64,000 bases of DNA, from contig CP136534.1 of NCBI GenBank assembly GCA_051016205.1, forward strand, positions 5,766,001 to 5,830,000, given 5' to 3'. Shown piece after piece: positions 17,428 through 26,170 of the stretch (the stretch's first letter is position 1; each line of letters opens with the position of its first letter). The translations under genes were made by a program, and so were the position numbers. A model generated the notes under the pieces. It made no database searches. It was not told where the DNA came from and worked only from the letters and a program-made list of their open reading frames with translations. This DNA is from Acuticoccus sp051016205 (GTDB taxonomy: Bacteria; Pseudomonadota; Alphaproteobacteria; Rhizobiales; Amorphaceae).

Positions 17428-18324
17428 ATGCTTCCCGACCTGTCGAGTCCGCGAAACACCCATCTCTTTGGGTATCTTCTGCTTTTGCCGGCCGTGCTTT
17501 TGATTGCGGCGATCATCGCTTATCCACTCATCCTGTCGCTCGACCTCAGCTTTCAGAATGTGAAGATCGCGCGCATCGGCGCGGAGCGGCAGCCCTTCAC
17601 CCTGGGCAACTATCGCGAACTCCTGACCTCGTCGGAATTCTGGCACTCGGCCTGGATCACCTTGAAGCTGATCGTCATCGTCTCAGCGCTTTGCCTTGCC
17701 ATCGGTTTGTCGACCGCACTGATGGTCAACCAGCCTTTCAGGGGGCGGCGCATGGCGCGGTTGATGGTGGCGCTGCCTTGGGCAATCCCTGAAGTGGTGG
17801 TGGTGATGATCTGGGCGTGGATCTTCGATTCCTCGTTCGGCCTGATGAATTGGTTGTTCATTCAGTCAGGTCTTTTTTACGAACCCCTTGCCTGGCTCTC
17901 CAACAAGACCGGTGCCTTCTCGGTGATCGTCACCGCCATGGTGTGGAAGGGCTACCCGTTTGTCTCGGTGATGCTTCTGGCAGGTCTCCAGGCCATTCCC
18001 CAGGACTACTACAACGCTGCCAAAGTGGATGGTGCCTCGGTCTGGCAGCGTTTCATGTACGTGACCTTACCGTGCCTGTCGCCGGTCATCGGGGTGACGA
18101 TGATTCTCGTCATCCTGTGGGTGTTTCGCGACTTCTCCATCATCAAGGTCTTGACGGGCGGTGGGCCCATCAACGCCACGCAGACCCTGTCGATCCTCAC
18201 CTACGACACGGCCTTCAGTTTCTTTCGCATGGGCTACGGTGCGGCCATCGGCATGGTGACGCTGGTGATGTGTGCCATCGCAAGCCGTCTCATGATCGGC
18301 GGTTTTTCAAGGCCGGTCCTATGA
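17428..18324 (+). CDS. CUT1 sugar ABC transporter permease, MalF type (system 1)
   Basis: A 298-residue inner-membrane protein with about six TM helices. The coupling motif that docks on the ATPase (EAA loop) is DYYNAAKVDGASVWQRFMYVTLPCLSP. The length and the N-terminal LLLLPAVLLIAAIIAYPLI helix are normal for UgpA/MalF-like permeases. Its stop overlaps the next start as ATGA, so the two permeases are coupled. Confidence 0.93.
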   Translation: MLPDLSSPRNTHLFGYLLLLPAVLLIAAIIAYPLILSLDLSFQNVKIARIGAERQPFTLGNYRELLTSSEFWHSAWITLKLIVIVSALCLAIGLSTALMVNQPFRGRRMARLMVALPWAIPEVVVVMIWAWIFDSSFGLMNWLFIQSGLFYEPLAWLSNKTGAFSVIVTAMVWKGYPFVSVMLLAGLQAIPQDYYNAAKVDGASVWQRFMYVTLPCLSPVIGVTMILVILWVFRDFSIIKVLTGGGPINATQTLSILTYDTAFSFFRMGYGAAIGMVTLVMCAIASRLMIGGFSRPVL

Positions 18325-19145
18325 GGCGTGTCACGAAGGTTCTTTTCGGTCTTGGGGTCGTCCTTGTCATCGCGATCTTGGTGTTTCCGATCTACTGGAT
18401 GCTGATCACCGCGGTGACGCCAAGTGCTGAAATCCGCAACTATCCGCCGACCTTCATTCCGGACGATCCGCAATGGGAGATCTTTGCCCGCGTGGTCTCC
18501 GAACGGCCGGTGTTGCTTTGGCTTTTCAACTCGGTGCTTGCTGCGGTGGGATCCACCGCCCTTGCCATGTCTGTAAGCGTGTTCGCCGGCTACGCCTTGT
18601 CCCGCTACACCATGCGCGGCGGCACCACGCTCGGGTCGTTTATTCTTGTTAGCAAGATGTTGCCGGCCACGCTTCTGGTCATCCCGTTGTTTGTGATGTT
18701 CCGCAGCGTTGGTCTGATCGGCTCCTTGTGGTCGGTCATCCTCGCCCACGCCAGTCTGACCACACCGTTCGCCACGTGGATGCTGAAAGGTTACTTCGAT
18801 TCCATTCCCCGCGAACTGGAGCAGGCCGCGATGGTGGACGGATGCAGTGCGACCCGCGCGCTGTTTCAGGTGGTGCTGCCGGTTGCGGCCCCAGGCCTTG
18901 CGGCCACCGCGCTCTACGGCTTCATCTTATCGTGGTCGGATTATGTGTACGCACAGACCTTCCTCACCAATTCGCAGGGCGCGTGGACGGCAAACCTCGG
19001 CCTTGCCTCACTGAAAGGCGAATACGTTACCGATTGGAACGAGATCATGGCCGTCTCACTTCTCGTCGCAATTCCGGTGCTCATCGTCTACCTTTTCCTT
19101 GAGCGTTACCTCGTGAGTGGCCTCACCGCCGGAGCAGAGAAGTAA
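18321..19145 (+). CDS. CUT1 sugar ABC transporter permease, MalG type (system 1)
   Basis: A 274-residue inner-membrane protein starting at the ATG at 18321. It has about six TM helices, an EAA loop in ELEQAAMVDGCSATRALFQVVLPVAAPG, and the FPIYWMLITAVTPSAEI opening of MalG-like permeases. It pairs with the preceding permease. The ATPase gene begins directly after its stop codon. Confidence 0.93.
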   Translation: MRRVTKVLFGLGVVLVIAILVFPIYWMLITAVTPSAEIRNYPPTFIPDDPQWEIFARVVSERPVLLWLFNSVLAAVGSTALAMSVSVFAGYALSRYTMRGGTTLGSFILVSKMLPATLLVIPLFVMFRSVGLIGSLWSVILAHASLTTPFATWMLKGYFDSIPRELEQAAMVDGCSATRALFQVVLPVAAPGLAATALYGFILSWSDYVYAQTFLTNSQGAWTANLGLASLKGEYVTDWNEIMAVSLLVAIPVLIVYLFLERYLVSGLTAGAEK

Positions 19146-20237
19146 ATGGCCGGTGTCACACTTGACGGTCTTGGCAAGACCTATGGCCATCAGACAGTGC
19201 TGGAAGACCTGTCGCTGGAGATTGAAGACGGAGAGTTCGTGGTCTTCGTCGGTCCATCGGGCTGCGGAAAGTCCACCGCGCTCAAGATTATCGCAGGTTT
19301 GGAGATGGCAAGCGCCGGCCGTGTCTTCATCGGTGGCCGCGATGTCACCGACCTGTCTCCAGGCAAGCGCGACGTTGCGATGGTTTTCCAGAACTATGCG
19401 CTCTACCCGCATCTCAGCGTGCGAATGAACATGGGCTTCGGCCTCAAGGTGCGGGGCATTTCCCGCAAGGACATCGCCGAGAGGGTGGAATGGGCCGCCC
19501 AAATCCTGGGACTTGGCGAACTTCTCGACCGGCGCCCGCGCGCTCTGTCAGGCGGTCAGCGCCAGCGGGTCGCCCTTGGCCGGGCGATCGTGCGTGAGCC
19601 GGACGCTTTTTTGATGGACGAGCCGCTGTCGAACCTTGATGCCAAGCTTCGCACCCAGATGCGCAGCGAGATCACGACACTGCATCGGCGCCTCGGCGTC
19701 ACGACCATCTACGTCACCCACGATCAGACCGAGGCGATGACGATGGCCGACCGGATCGTCCTCATGCGCAACGGCAAGGTTCAGCAGATCGCCGGGCCAG
19801 ACACCATGTATGAACGGCCGGAAAACCTGTTCGTGGCCGCCTTCATCGGCTCGCCGGGCATGAACCTCCTGCGTGGTCGGCTCTCGGGCGGCAGCCTTCA
19901 GGTTGCGGGCGCGCAGATCCCAACCTCTGTCACGGGAAGCGGCGATGTGATTGTCGGCTACAGACCCGAGCACGTCCTGCCACAGGGTGCGCACGAGATC
20001 GCCCTCCCGATCCGCGGTATCGAGAAGCTGGGTGCGGAGCGCCATTTCTTCCTGGAAATGCCTGCGTCCGCGGCACTTTCTGAAGGAGACAGTCAGCTTG
20101 CGGGCGAAGGTGGCAGCCAGTTTGTGGCGCGTCTCGATAGCACCGTTCCCGGTGACATCGGTGGTTCGCTGGTCGTCGGGCTTGATCCACAAAGAGTTCA
20201 CATCTTCCACCGCGAGACAGGCGCGGCCATGACATGA
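19146..20237 (+). CDS. Sugar ABC transporter ATPase, UgpC/MalK type (system 1)
   Basis: A 363-residue ATPase: Walker A GPSGCGKST, Q-loop VFQNYALYPH, signature LSGGQRQRVALGRA, Walker B FLMDEPLSNLDAKLR, H-loop VTHDQTEAMT. A C-terminal TOBE-type regulatory region (about residues 240-360) includes GYRPEHV. Completes transport system 1. The dehydrogenase gene follows 10 bases later. Confidence 0.95.
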   Translation: MAGVTLDGLGKTYGHQTVLEDLSLEIEDGEFVVFVGPSGCGKSTALKIIAGLEMASAGRVFIGGRDVTDLSPGKRDVAMVFQNYALYPHLSVRMNMGFGLKVRGISRKDIAERVEWAAQILGLGELLDRRPRALSGGQRQRVALGRAIVREPDAFLMDEPLSNLDAKLRTQMRSEITTLHRRLGVTTIYVTHDQTEAMTMADRIVLMRNGKVQQIAGPDTMYERPENLFVAAFIGSPGMNLLRGRLSGGSLQVAGAQIPTSVTGSGDVIVGYRPEHVLPQGAHEIALPIRGIEKLGAERHFFLEMPASAALSEGDSQLAGEGGSQFVARLDSTVPGDIGGSLVVGLDPQRVHIFHRETGAAMT

Positions 20238-20247
20238 AGGGCGCGAC

Positions 20248-21234
20248 ATGAAGGTTGTCATCACCGGTGCCTCCGGGCGTGTGGGGTCCCGCCTCGCCAG
20301 CGAACTGATCACCGAGGGCCATCAGGTGGTTGGGATCGACCGGGCGCCGGGCCGCATCGAGGAGGCGGGTTACCGACATGTGCAGTGCGCGTTCGACGAT
20401 CCGGCGATGGCAGGGGCGTTCGAGGGTGCACAGGCGGTGCTTCACCTTGGGGCTTTCATGTCTTGGGTTCCTGAGGATGGCGATGCGGTGTGGCGGTCGG
20501 GGGTGAACGGCACCCGCGCGGTACTGAGTGCCGCAGCCGATGCTGGGGTTAGCCGGGTGATTTTTGCAAGCTCAGGCGAAGTTTATCCTGAGCTTTTTCC
20601 GCAATATCTCCCAATTGACGAAGATCACCCAACAGAACCACGCTCCATGTACGGGCTGACCAAACTGATGGGTGAACAGTTGACCTGGTTTTATGCGCGC
20701 ACACGGGGTCTGGACGCGACGGTGCTGCGATTTTCGCACACGCAGGACGCCAGCGAACTTCTCGACCCCAACAGCTTTTTCTCCGGTCCGCGTTTTTTCC
20801 TGCGGGGTCGCATTCGCCAGCAAGAGGCCTTCGGCAATCAACAGAACGTCGCCCGCCTAACCCCGCACGATGATGGGACAGAAAAGCTGCTCCTGTCCTG
20901 CAACGAGGCGGGCGAGCCCTTCCGCATGGGGATTATGGAAACACGCGACATTGCGGCGGGCGTGCGGGCTGCGCTGGCCGACCCGGCCGCCATCGGCAAG
21001 ACGTTCAATCTGTGTCCCGACAAAGCGGTGGACTTCGACAGCGTGTTAGAAGCAATGGCGACCATCACCGGTCTGCCCGTGGTGCGCGTCAACTTTCCCG
21101 GTCCTGGCGTGCGGTATGAAACCTCCAACGCGCGCATTCGCGAAGCGCTGGGCTTTAGACCGGCTTGGCCGTTTGAACGCATGCTTGAGGAGGCTGGGCG
21201 CCATTGGCAAACCAACCATAGGCACGCGTCTTAA
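20248..21234 (+). CDS. NAD-dependent epimerase/dehydratase (extended SDR), possible sugar dehydrogenase
   Basis: A 328-residue extended SDR: GASGRVGSRLASELI nucleotide loop, HLGAFMSW, SSGEVYPE and the YGLTK catalytic pair. It ends the transporter-1 operon, which suggests it acts on the imported substrate, for example oxidising or epimerising a sugar or uronate. Members of this fold act as uronate dehydrogenases as well as epimerases; I cannot tell which applies here. It converges on the DHDPS-family gene. Confidence 0.82.
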   Translation: MKVVITGASGRVGSRLASELITEGHQVVGIDRAPGRIEEAGYRHVQCAFDDPAMAGAFEGAQAVLHLGAFMSWVPEDGDAVWRSGVNGTRAVLSAAADAGVSRVIFASSGEVYPELFPQYLPIDEDHPTEPRSMYGLTKLMGEQLTWFYARTRGLDATVLRFSHTQDASELLDPNSFFSGPRFFLRGRIRQQEAFGNQQNVARLTPHDDGTEKLLLSCNEAGEPFRMGIMETRDIAAGVRAALADPAAIGKTFNLCPDKAVDFDSVLEAMATITGLPVVRVNFPGPGVRYETSNARIREALGFRPAWPFERMLEEAGRHWQTNHRHAS

Positions 21235-21272
21235 CTCTCAGCCTTATTGAGCGTGTTGAAAGGCACACCCGG

Positions 21273-22235
21273 CTATCGGTCGTGAGCTGGTGCCGGATAC
21301 GTGGCTTCAAGTTCAACGGCGGCGGCGATGGCACTGGCGTGACGCGCGGTCTCGGCAAGGCCGAACGCGGTTGGGACCATGGTGGGCGCGCGCTCATGCA
21401 CGTCTTCAAGTCCGAGTTGATTGGCAAGTAATCGCTTGCCGTAGCACAACATGCCGGGCACCGACCGCGTCATGAATACGATGGTGGGCAGTATGGCGCG
21501 GTGGATCGCTTCGGCCCGATCTTCATCGCCGGCGCGCCAGGCGTCGTAGAGCGCCACCTGCGCATGCACAAAGTCCGGTGCAGGGATCAGCCCTGCGCCC
21601 CCGGAGCGCAGAAGGGCCGGAAACTCGATGCCGCCGTGACCGCCGAAGACGGCATAGGCGCCGCCCGATCCTTCGATCGCCCGTTGGATGTCGAGCGAGT
21701 AGCCTTCCCCTTTCAGGATGGCGATGTTGGGGTGCTGGCGATTGAGCGTGACGAGCCCGTCGACGGTGAGCGAAACATCAAGGTTCACGGGATTGTTCTG
21801 AACCCCAACGTCCACATCGACGGCATCTGCGACACTGCCGAAAAGCCGCACAAGGTCGGCCTCAGATATCCCTTTGACGGGAGGTGGCTGCAGGATGACC
21901 CAGTCCGCTCCTGCCCGCGCGGCCGCCTTGCTGAAGGCGATCTGGCCCTCAATGGACGGCTCCGCGACCGTCACCGCGTACGGCACACGCCCACCGATTA
22001 GACCACCGACCATCTCCACAAGGGCAAGGCGCTCGTTGACGTCCATTTTGTGGACTTCTGTGACGAGACCGAGAACGGCAATGCCGTGGGCCTTGGCGCC
22101 AATACAGTGCTCCACCTGTGCCCACATGGCGGCTTCGTCGATGCCACCATCGGCAGACCAGAATGCGTAGAGGATCGGGTAGATGCCGTGCCAGCCGCCT
22201 GGCGCGGCCCCATAAGGCAGTCCGGGCGACCTCAT
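21273..22235 (-). CDS. DHDPS/KDG-aldolase family lyase (1)
   Basis: A 320-residue (alpha/beta)8 lyase of the DapA family. The Schiff-base lysine is K175 in IAILKGEG. At the usual YN-P motif the sequence is VQNNPV, so the catalytic Tyr is replaced by Gln146. This makes it unlikely to be a true dihydrodipicolinate synthase; a 2-keto-3-deoxy-sugar-acid dehydratase or aldolase is more likely. It is the last gene of the reverse operon and overlaps the preceding dehydratase by four bases (ATGA). It shares the Gln substitution with the gene at 23431-24363. Confidence 0.85.
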   Translation of the reverse strand: MRSPGLPYGAAPGGWHGIYPILYAFWSADGGIDEAAMWAQVEHCIGAKAHGIAVLGLVTEVHKMDVNERLALVEMVGGLIGGRVPYAVTVAEPSIEGQIAFSKAAARAGADWVILQPPPVKGISEADLVRLFGSVADAVDVDVGVQNNPVNLDVSLTVDGLVTLNRQHPNIAILKGEGYSLDIQRAIEGSGGAYAVFGGHGGIEFPALLRSGGAGLIPAPDFVHAQVALYDAWRAGDEDRAEAIHRAILPTIVFMTRSVPGMLCYGKRLLANQLGLEDVHERAPTMVPTAFGLAETARHASAIAAAVELEATYPAPAHDR

Positions 22236-23434
22236 GGCCCGGCTCTCACGTGGTTGAACATGGCATCGGTCGGTTCAACGCCGAGGCCGGGTCCAGAGGG
22301 CAAAGTATAAAATCCCGCCTCGCAGCCCATACCACCGCGTGTGAAGGCCAAGTTTCGGTCGAAGATGGAGTGTTGGTATTCGTGATAGGGAACCCGTTGG
22401 AGGGATGCTGTGGCTTGAAGGCTTGCGGCCGTGAACAGGCCGAGCGAGATCGATGCGTGGGGGATCACGCGCACATGGAAGGCGTGGGCCAGCGCGCCAA
22501 TGCGCAGGAACTCGGTGATGCCGGTATGGCCGATCTCCGGTTGGATCACCCCCATCGCCCGCGCCTCGAAGCGGGGGCGACACTCGTAGGGCGTGCGCCA
22601 CTCCTCACCAAGCGCAAGGACCGTACCAATACTGCGAGCAACACGCGCCTGACCTTCAGCGTCTTCGGGTTGGCAAGGCGCTTCGGCAAAGTAAAGATCA
22701 AAGGGTTCGAGTTTGCGAATGAGTCGGATGGCTTCGGAGGCCTCGAACTTCCAGTGAAGATCCACCATCAGATCAATGCTTGGCCCCACCGCTTCCCGTA
22801 AAGCGCCCATCTCCTTGACGATCCCCTCTTCGGACATCGCTGCGGCGAATTTGATGGCGCGAAACCCCTTGCCCACCCACTCGACCGCAAGGTCGCAACG
22901 CTCCTGAAGGGTCGCCTTGGGCAGGCCCGACACGTAGGCGGTAAGCGTGTCATGGCGTCGGCCGCCGGCGAGCTGGGCAATGGAAAGGTTTGCGAGGCGC
23001 CCGTAAAGGTCCCAAACGGCAATATCGACACCGGCGAGCGCATCCACATAGTAACCGGAGGTGAAGCCGCGCACCCGCATCAGGTCGTAAAGATCTTCGT
23101 GTAGGGGTGCCGGCGCAGAGGGGTCACGGCCGCGCATCACCGGCGCGAGAAGATCATCGATGATCGCTTTGACCGCCTCAGGCGCTGCAATGCCGTAGGT
23201 CTCCCCCCAACCGACTGCACCGCTTTCGCCTGTGACGCGTACGACAACGGTCAGATCAGAGTCTGGGTAGATGGAGCGATTGCCGCGGCGCACGAGATAG
23301 CCCCGCTCGTTGACGCCCTCCCCCTCACGCAGGGGCCCAAGGTAAGGCACGTCCCGTGGGACCGAGATGATCCAGCTTTCGACCTTCGCGATCGCGTCGA
23401 GCTGGTTACGGGGGGTAAGCGGGTGGTCGCTCAC
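22232..23434 (-). CDS. Enolase-superfamily sugar-acid dehydratase (mandelate racemase/galactonate dehydratase type, 1)
   Basis: A 400-residue MR/MLE enzyme starting with GTG at 23434, in a GTGA overlap with the preceding lyase. An N-terminal capping domain is followed by the barrel with FRAIKFAAA (base Lys), metal ligands in MVDLHWKF, YFAEAP and ALGEEW, then QPEIGHTG and the late catalytic His in VIPHAS. The set resembles D-galactonate dehydratase and its relatives. Expected role: dehydration of an aldonate to a 2-keto-3-deoxy acid, which the flanking DHDPS-family lyases would process. Confidence 0.87.
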   Translation of the reverse strand: MSDHPLTPRNQLDAIAKVESWIISVPRDVPYLGPLREGEGVNERGYLVRRGNRSIYPDSDLTVVVRVTGESGAVGWGETYGIAAPEAVKAIIDDLLAPVMRGRDPSAPAPLHEDLYDLMRVRGFTSGYYVDALAGVDIAVWDLYGRLANLSIAQLAGGRRHDTLTAYVSGLPKATLQERCDLAVEWVGKGFRAIKFAAAMSEEGIVKEMGALREAVGPSIDLMVDLHWKFEASEAIRLIRKLEPFDLYFAEAPCQPEDAEGQARVARSIGTVLALGEEWRTPYECRPRFEARAMGVIQPEIGHTGITEFLRIGALAHAFHVRVIPHASISLGLFTAASLQATASLQRVPYHEYQHSIFDRNLAFTRGGMGCEAGFYTLPSGPGLGVEPTDAMFNHVRAGP

Positions 23435-24363
23435 GCCGTCGCCCCCACCCTGCCGGAGGACGGAGGTGCAAGGGTCATTTCCGCGCTCAGTGGGCCGATG
23501 AGGGTCGTCAGCTCCGTCAGATCGTCAGCGTCCATGCGGGGGCCTTGTGCACGAACGGATGTGTGGGCGATCACGCCACGGCGCCGCAAGACCTCCTTGG
23601 TAAGCGCCATCCGGAACACGGCCTGGGAGGTGAGCGCGGGCAAGAGCGCACAGAAGAGCCGGCGGGCTTCTGGTTCGTCGCCGGCATACCAGGACGCGGC
23701 CAAGCGCGCGTGCACGTCCGCGAACTCGGACGCAGGCATGGTGCCGAGTGCGCCCCGGGTGAGCTCCTCAATCAGGTAGCGCCCTCCCCCGCCGCCGAAG
23801 ACGCCGTCGATCGCCTCCCCGCACGCGATCCGCAAACGGCCGATATTTTGCCCGCACGGCATCGTCTCCTCCTTCACGTAGCGGATTGCCGGAACTGCGC
23901 GCGCGATCTCGGCCACCGTTTCAGGCGTCAGCCCGGCCCCAATGGGGACGGGGGCGTTCTGAAGCATCAATGGGATGGCAGCATCGCCTGCAGCGGCCTG
24001 GAAGAAGGCGGTCTGCGCGGCTACGCTCTCGCCGACCGAGCGGGGTGCCATGACCATCGCTGCAGCAGCCCCCGCTTCCGCCCCCTGTCCGACGTACTTG
24101 GTGACCGCCTCGGGGTCGGTGGCGCTGGCGCCGACGATGAAGGGAATCTGCCCGTTCAATCGCTGACTGAGGCGCGATACCATTGCCGTTCGCTCCTCGG
24201 CGGAAAGCGTATCCACCTCGGACGCCACGCCCGGATAGACGCAGCCGTCGACCCCCGCTGCAAGCACGAAATCGATAAGGGCATCGAAGCTTGCACCGTC
24301 AATGGCCCCGTCTTCCGCGAACGGCGTACACAAGACAGGAAATACCCCGCGCAACACCGTCAT
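23431..24363 (-). CDS. DHDPS/KDG-aldolase family lyase (2)
   Basis: A 310-residue DapA-family protein. I use the ATG at 24363, which overlaps the permease stop as ATGA; a longer reading is unsupported. The Schiff-base lysine is K164 in RYVKEET. The YN-P motif reads MLQNAPVP, so Gln135 stands where Tyr normally is, as in the sister gene. Several sugar-acid-processing members of the family also lack this Tyr. The two copies flank the dehydratase gene, so they may act in series or on different epimers. Confidence 0.86.
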   Translation of the reverse strand: MTVLRGVFPVLCTPFAEDGAIDGASFDALIDFVLAAGVDGCVYPGVASEVDTLSAEERTAMVSRLSQRLNGQIPFIVGASATDPEAVTKYVGQGAEAGAAAAMVMAPRSVGESVAAQTAFFQAAAGDAAIPLMLQNAPVPIGAGLTPETVAEIARAVPAIRYVKEETMPCGQNIGRLRIACGEAIDGVFGGGGGRYLIEELTRGALGTMPASEFADVHARLAASWYAGDEPEARRLFCALLPALTSQAVFRMALTKEVLRRRGVIAHTSVRAQGPRMDADDLTELTTLIGPLSAEMTLAPPSSGRVGATA

Positions 24364-25196
24364 TTCACGGCCCCCGCGGTCACGCCCTGGATGAAGTAGC
24401 GTTGAAGCGCCATGAAGCCGAGCACTACAGGTAGGGCGGCAAGCAGTGAGGCGGCCATCGCTCCACCCCAATCTGCGTTCGATTCATTCAAGTAGTTGAG
24501 CAGCAAACCTGGTCCGATCGTGCGCTTGTCTTCAGAGATGATGAGCGTGAGGGAGTAAAGAAGATCGTTCCATGACCACATGAAAGAGTAGAGAAATACC
24601 GTGATGATCGGTGGGATCGAGATGGGAAGGACGATCGTATGAAAGATCCTGAGGTCTGATGCGCCGTCGGCCCGCGCCGCGTCGATCAGCTCGTTGGGGA
24701 CTTGGCTGAAGTAGCTGTAGAGCATGTATGTTGCGACCGGCAAAGCAAAGACAATGTAGGAGAGCATCAAGCCGAAACGCGTGTCCAGAAGACCCCAAGA
24801 CGTGAACATCGGGTAGATGGTGATGAGGAGGAGCCCAAACGGGAACATCTGCGCCGACAGCATGAAAATCATAACGGGCCTGCGACCCGCATAGCGATAC
24901 TTGGCGAACGAATACCCCGCGTAGACGGCAAGGGTGGCATTGATCGCGGCAGACGAGAGCGAGACGATGAGGCTGTTGATTAGCTGGCGCGGCAGATCAC
25001 CCTGGAAGATGGCGGTGGCAAAGTGTTTGAGAGTCAAGGACGTCGGGAACAACGTCGGCGTCAGAGAGTAAAGCTCGGCATCGGCCTTGAGGGACGACGC
25101 CACGAGCCAATAGACGGGGAAGAAGAGGAAGAAGCCGATGGCCAAGGCAACCGCTGTGAAGATGATTTTTGCGCTCCAGGACGAAAGGTCGAGCAT
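24360..25196 (-). CDS. CUT1 sugar ABC transporter permease, MalG type (system 2)
   Basis: A 278-residue inner-membrane protein. The ATG at 25196 shares one base with the stop of the preceding permease (TGATG). FFPVYWLVASSLKADAEL opens the protein, and the EAA loop is ELIDAARADGASDLRIFHTIVLPISIPP. A longer frame upstream would read through the other permease and is rejected. Confidence 0.93.
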   Translation of the reverse strand: MLDLSSWSAKIIFTAVALAIGFFLFFPVYWLVASSLKADAELYSLTPTLFPTSLTLKHFATAIFQGDLPRQLINSLIVSLSSAAINATLAVYAGYSFAKYRYAGRRPVMIFMLSAQMFPFGLLLITIYPMFTSWGLLDTRFGLMLSYIVFALPVATYMLYSYFSQVPNELIDAARADGASDLRIFHTIVLPISIPPIITVFLYSFMWSWNDLLYSLTLIISEDKRTIGPGLLLNYLNESNADWGGAMAASLLAALPVVLGFMALQRYFIQGVTAGAVK

Positions 25197-26155
25197 CACT
25201 CTGCGCCCTTCATGAGCCTGTGCAGATAAAGTGCGGCTGGCGGCAAGATGGTTGCGACCCACAACACGCCCACCGTTGCGGCCATGCCAATGTCCCAGGA
25301 TTCGAAGGCACGTCGGTACACCTCCACCGACAGCACCGTTGTGGAGCGGACGGGGCCGCCTGCGGTGAGCGCCCAAATCGTATCGAACTGTTGCAGATTG
25401 CCGATCATGCCCAGCACGATGACCACAAGGAGGACCGGCCGCAGATGGGGGAGGATATGATCCCTTAGAACCGGCCAGTTACCGGCCCCATCGACACGGG
25501 CCGCCTCGATCTGCTCGCGGTCGAGCGAGGCCAGGCCCGCGAGAAAGAAAGCCATGAAGAGCGGGATCGATAGCCAGACCTTTGTAATCACGATGGCGGC
25601 CATCGCCCCGGCCGACGTCGACAACCACGCCTGAGGGTAGTCGATCAACCCGAACTCAAGCGCAACATGGTTGAGGAGCCCGTAGCGCGAATTGAAGATC
25701 CAGCCCCAAAGAAAAGCGGTGACCACAGAGGGCATGATCCATGGAATCAAAGAGATCGAGCGGAGTGCGGCACGGCCGCGAAAGTGTTGATTGAGGATGA
25801 GCGCCCAGGCCAGACCCAGCGTGATGGAGAAGGTGGTCGCCAGCGTCACGTAGATCGCCGTAACAACGAAGGATTGCTGCACCTGCGGGTTGGTCAATAC
25901 ATCCGCAAAATTCTGCAGCCCGATGAATACCGGCTCCGGCGTTTGCAGCGTGTATTCGTAAAGCGAAAGCGAGAGGGCGCGCACGAACGGCCACAACACG
26001 ACAACGCCGAAGGCACTGAGTGCCGGAACGAGAAGGAGGACGCCGAAGCGGCCCTCCCCTGCCTTCAGCCCACCGCGGCGGGCGTGAGGCGAAACACTGA
26101 GTGTGCGCGCCTGTCGTGGAGCACCTCTTTCGCCTGCGGCCTCGGCAACACTCAT
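25196..26155 (-). CDS. CUT1 sugar ABC transporter permease, MalF type (system 2)
   Basis: A 319-residue permease with a basic cytoplasmic N-terminus of about 35 residues, then six TM helices. The EAA loop is REQIEAARVDGAGNWPVLRDHILPHLRP. It lies 15 bases after the dioxygenase gene and is coupled to the next permease. Confidence 0.93.
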   Translation of the reverse strand: MSVAEAAGERGAPRQARTLSVSPHARRGGLKAGEGRFGVLLLVPALSAFGVVVLWPFVRALSLSLYEYTLQTPEPVFIGLQNFADVLTNPQVQQSFVVTAIYVTLATTFSITLGLAWALILNQHFRGRAALRSISLIPWIMPSVVTAFLWGWIFNSRYGLLNHVALEFGLIDYPQAWLSTSAGAMAAIVITKVWLSIPLFMAFFLAGLASLDREQIEAARVDGAGNWPVLRDHILPHLRPVLLVVIVLGMIGNLQQFDTIWALTAGGPVRSTTVLSVEVYRRAFESWDIGMAATVGVLWVATILPPAALYLHRLMKGAE

Positions 26156-26170
26156 GGTTCGGTGCCCTGC

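Noticed and set aside
23431..24363. Calling the DHDPS-family genes dapA
   Set aside because: Both lack the catalytic Tyr and sit in a sugar-acid operon, so a lysine-pathway role is unlikely.
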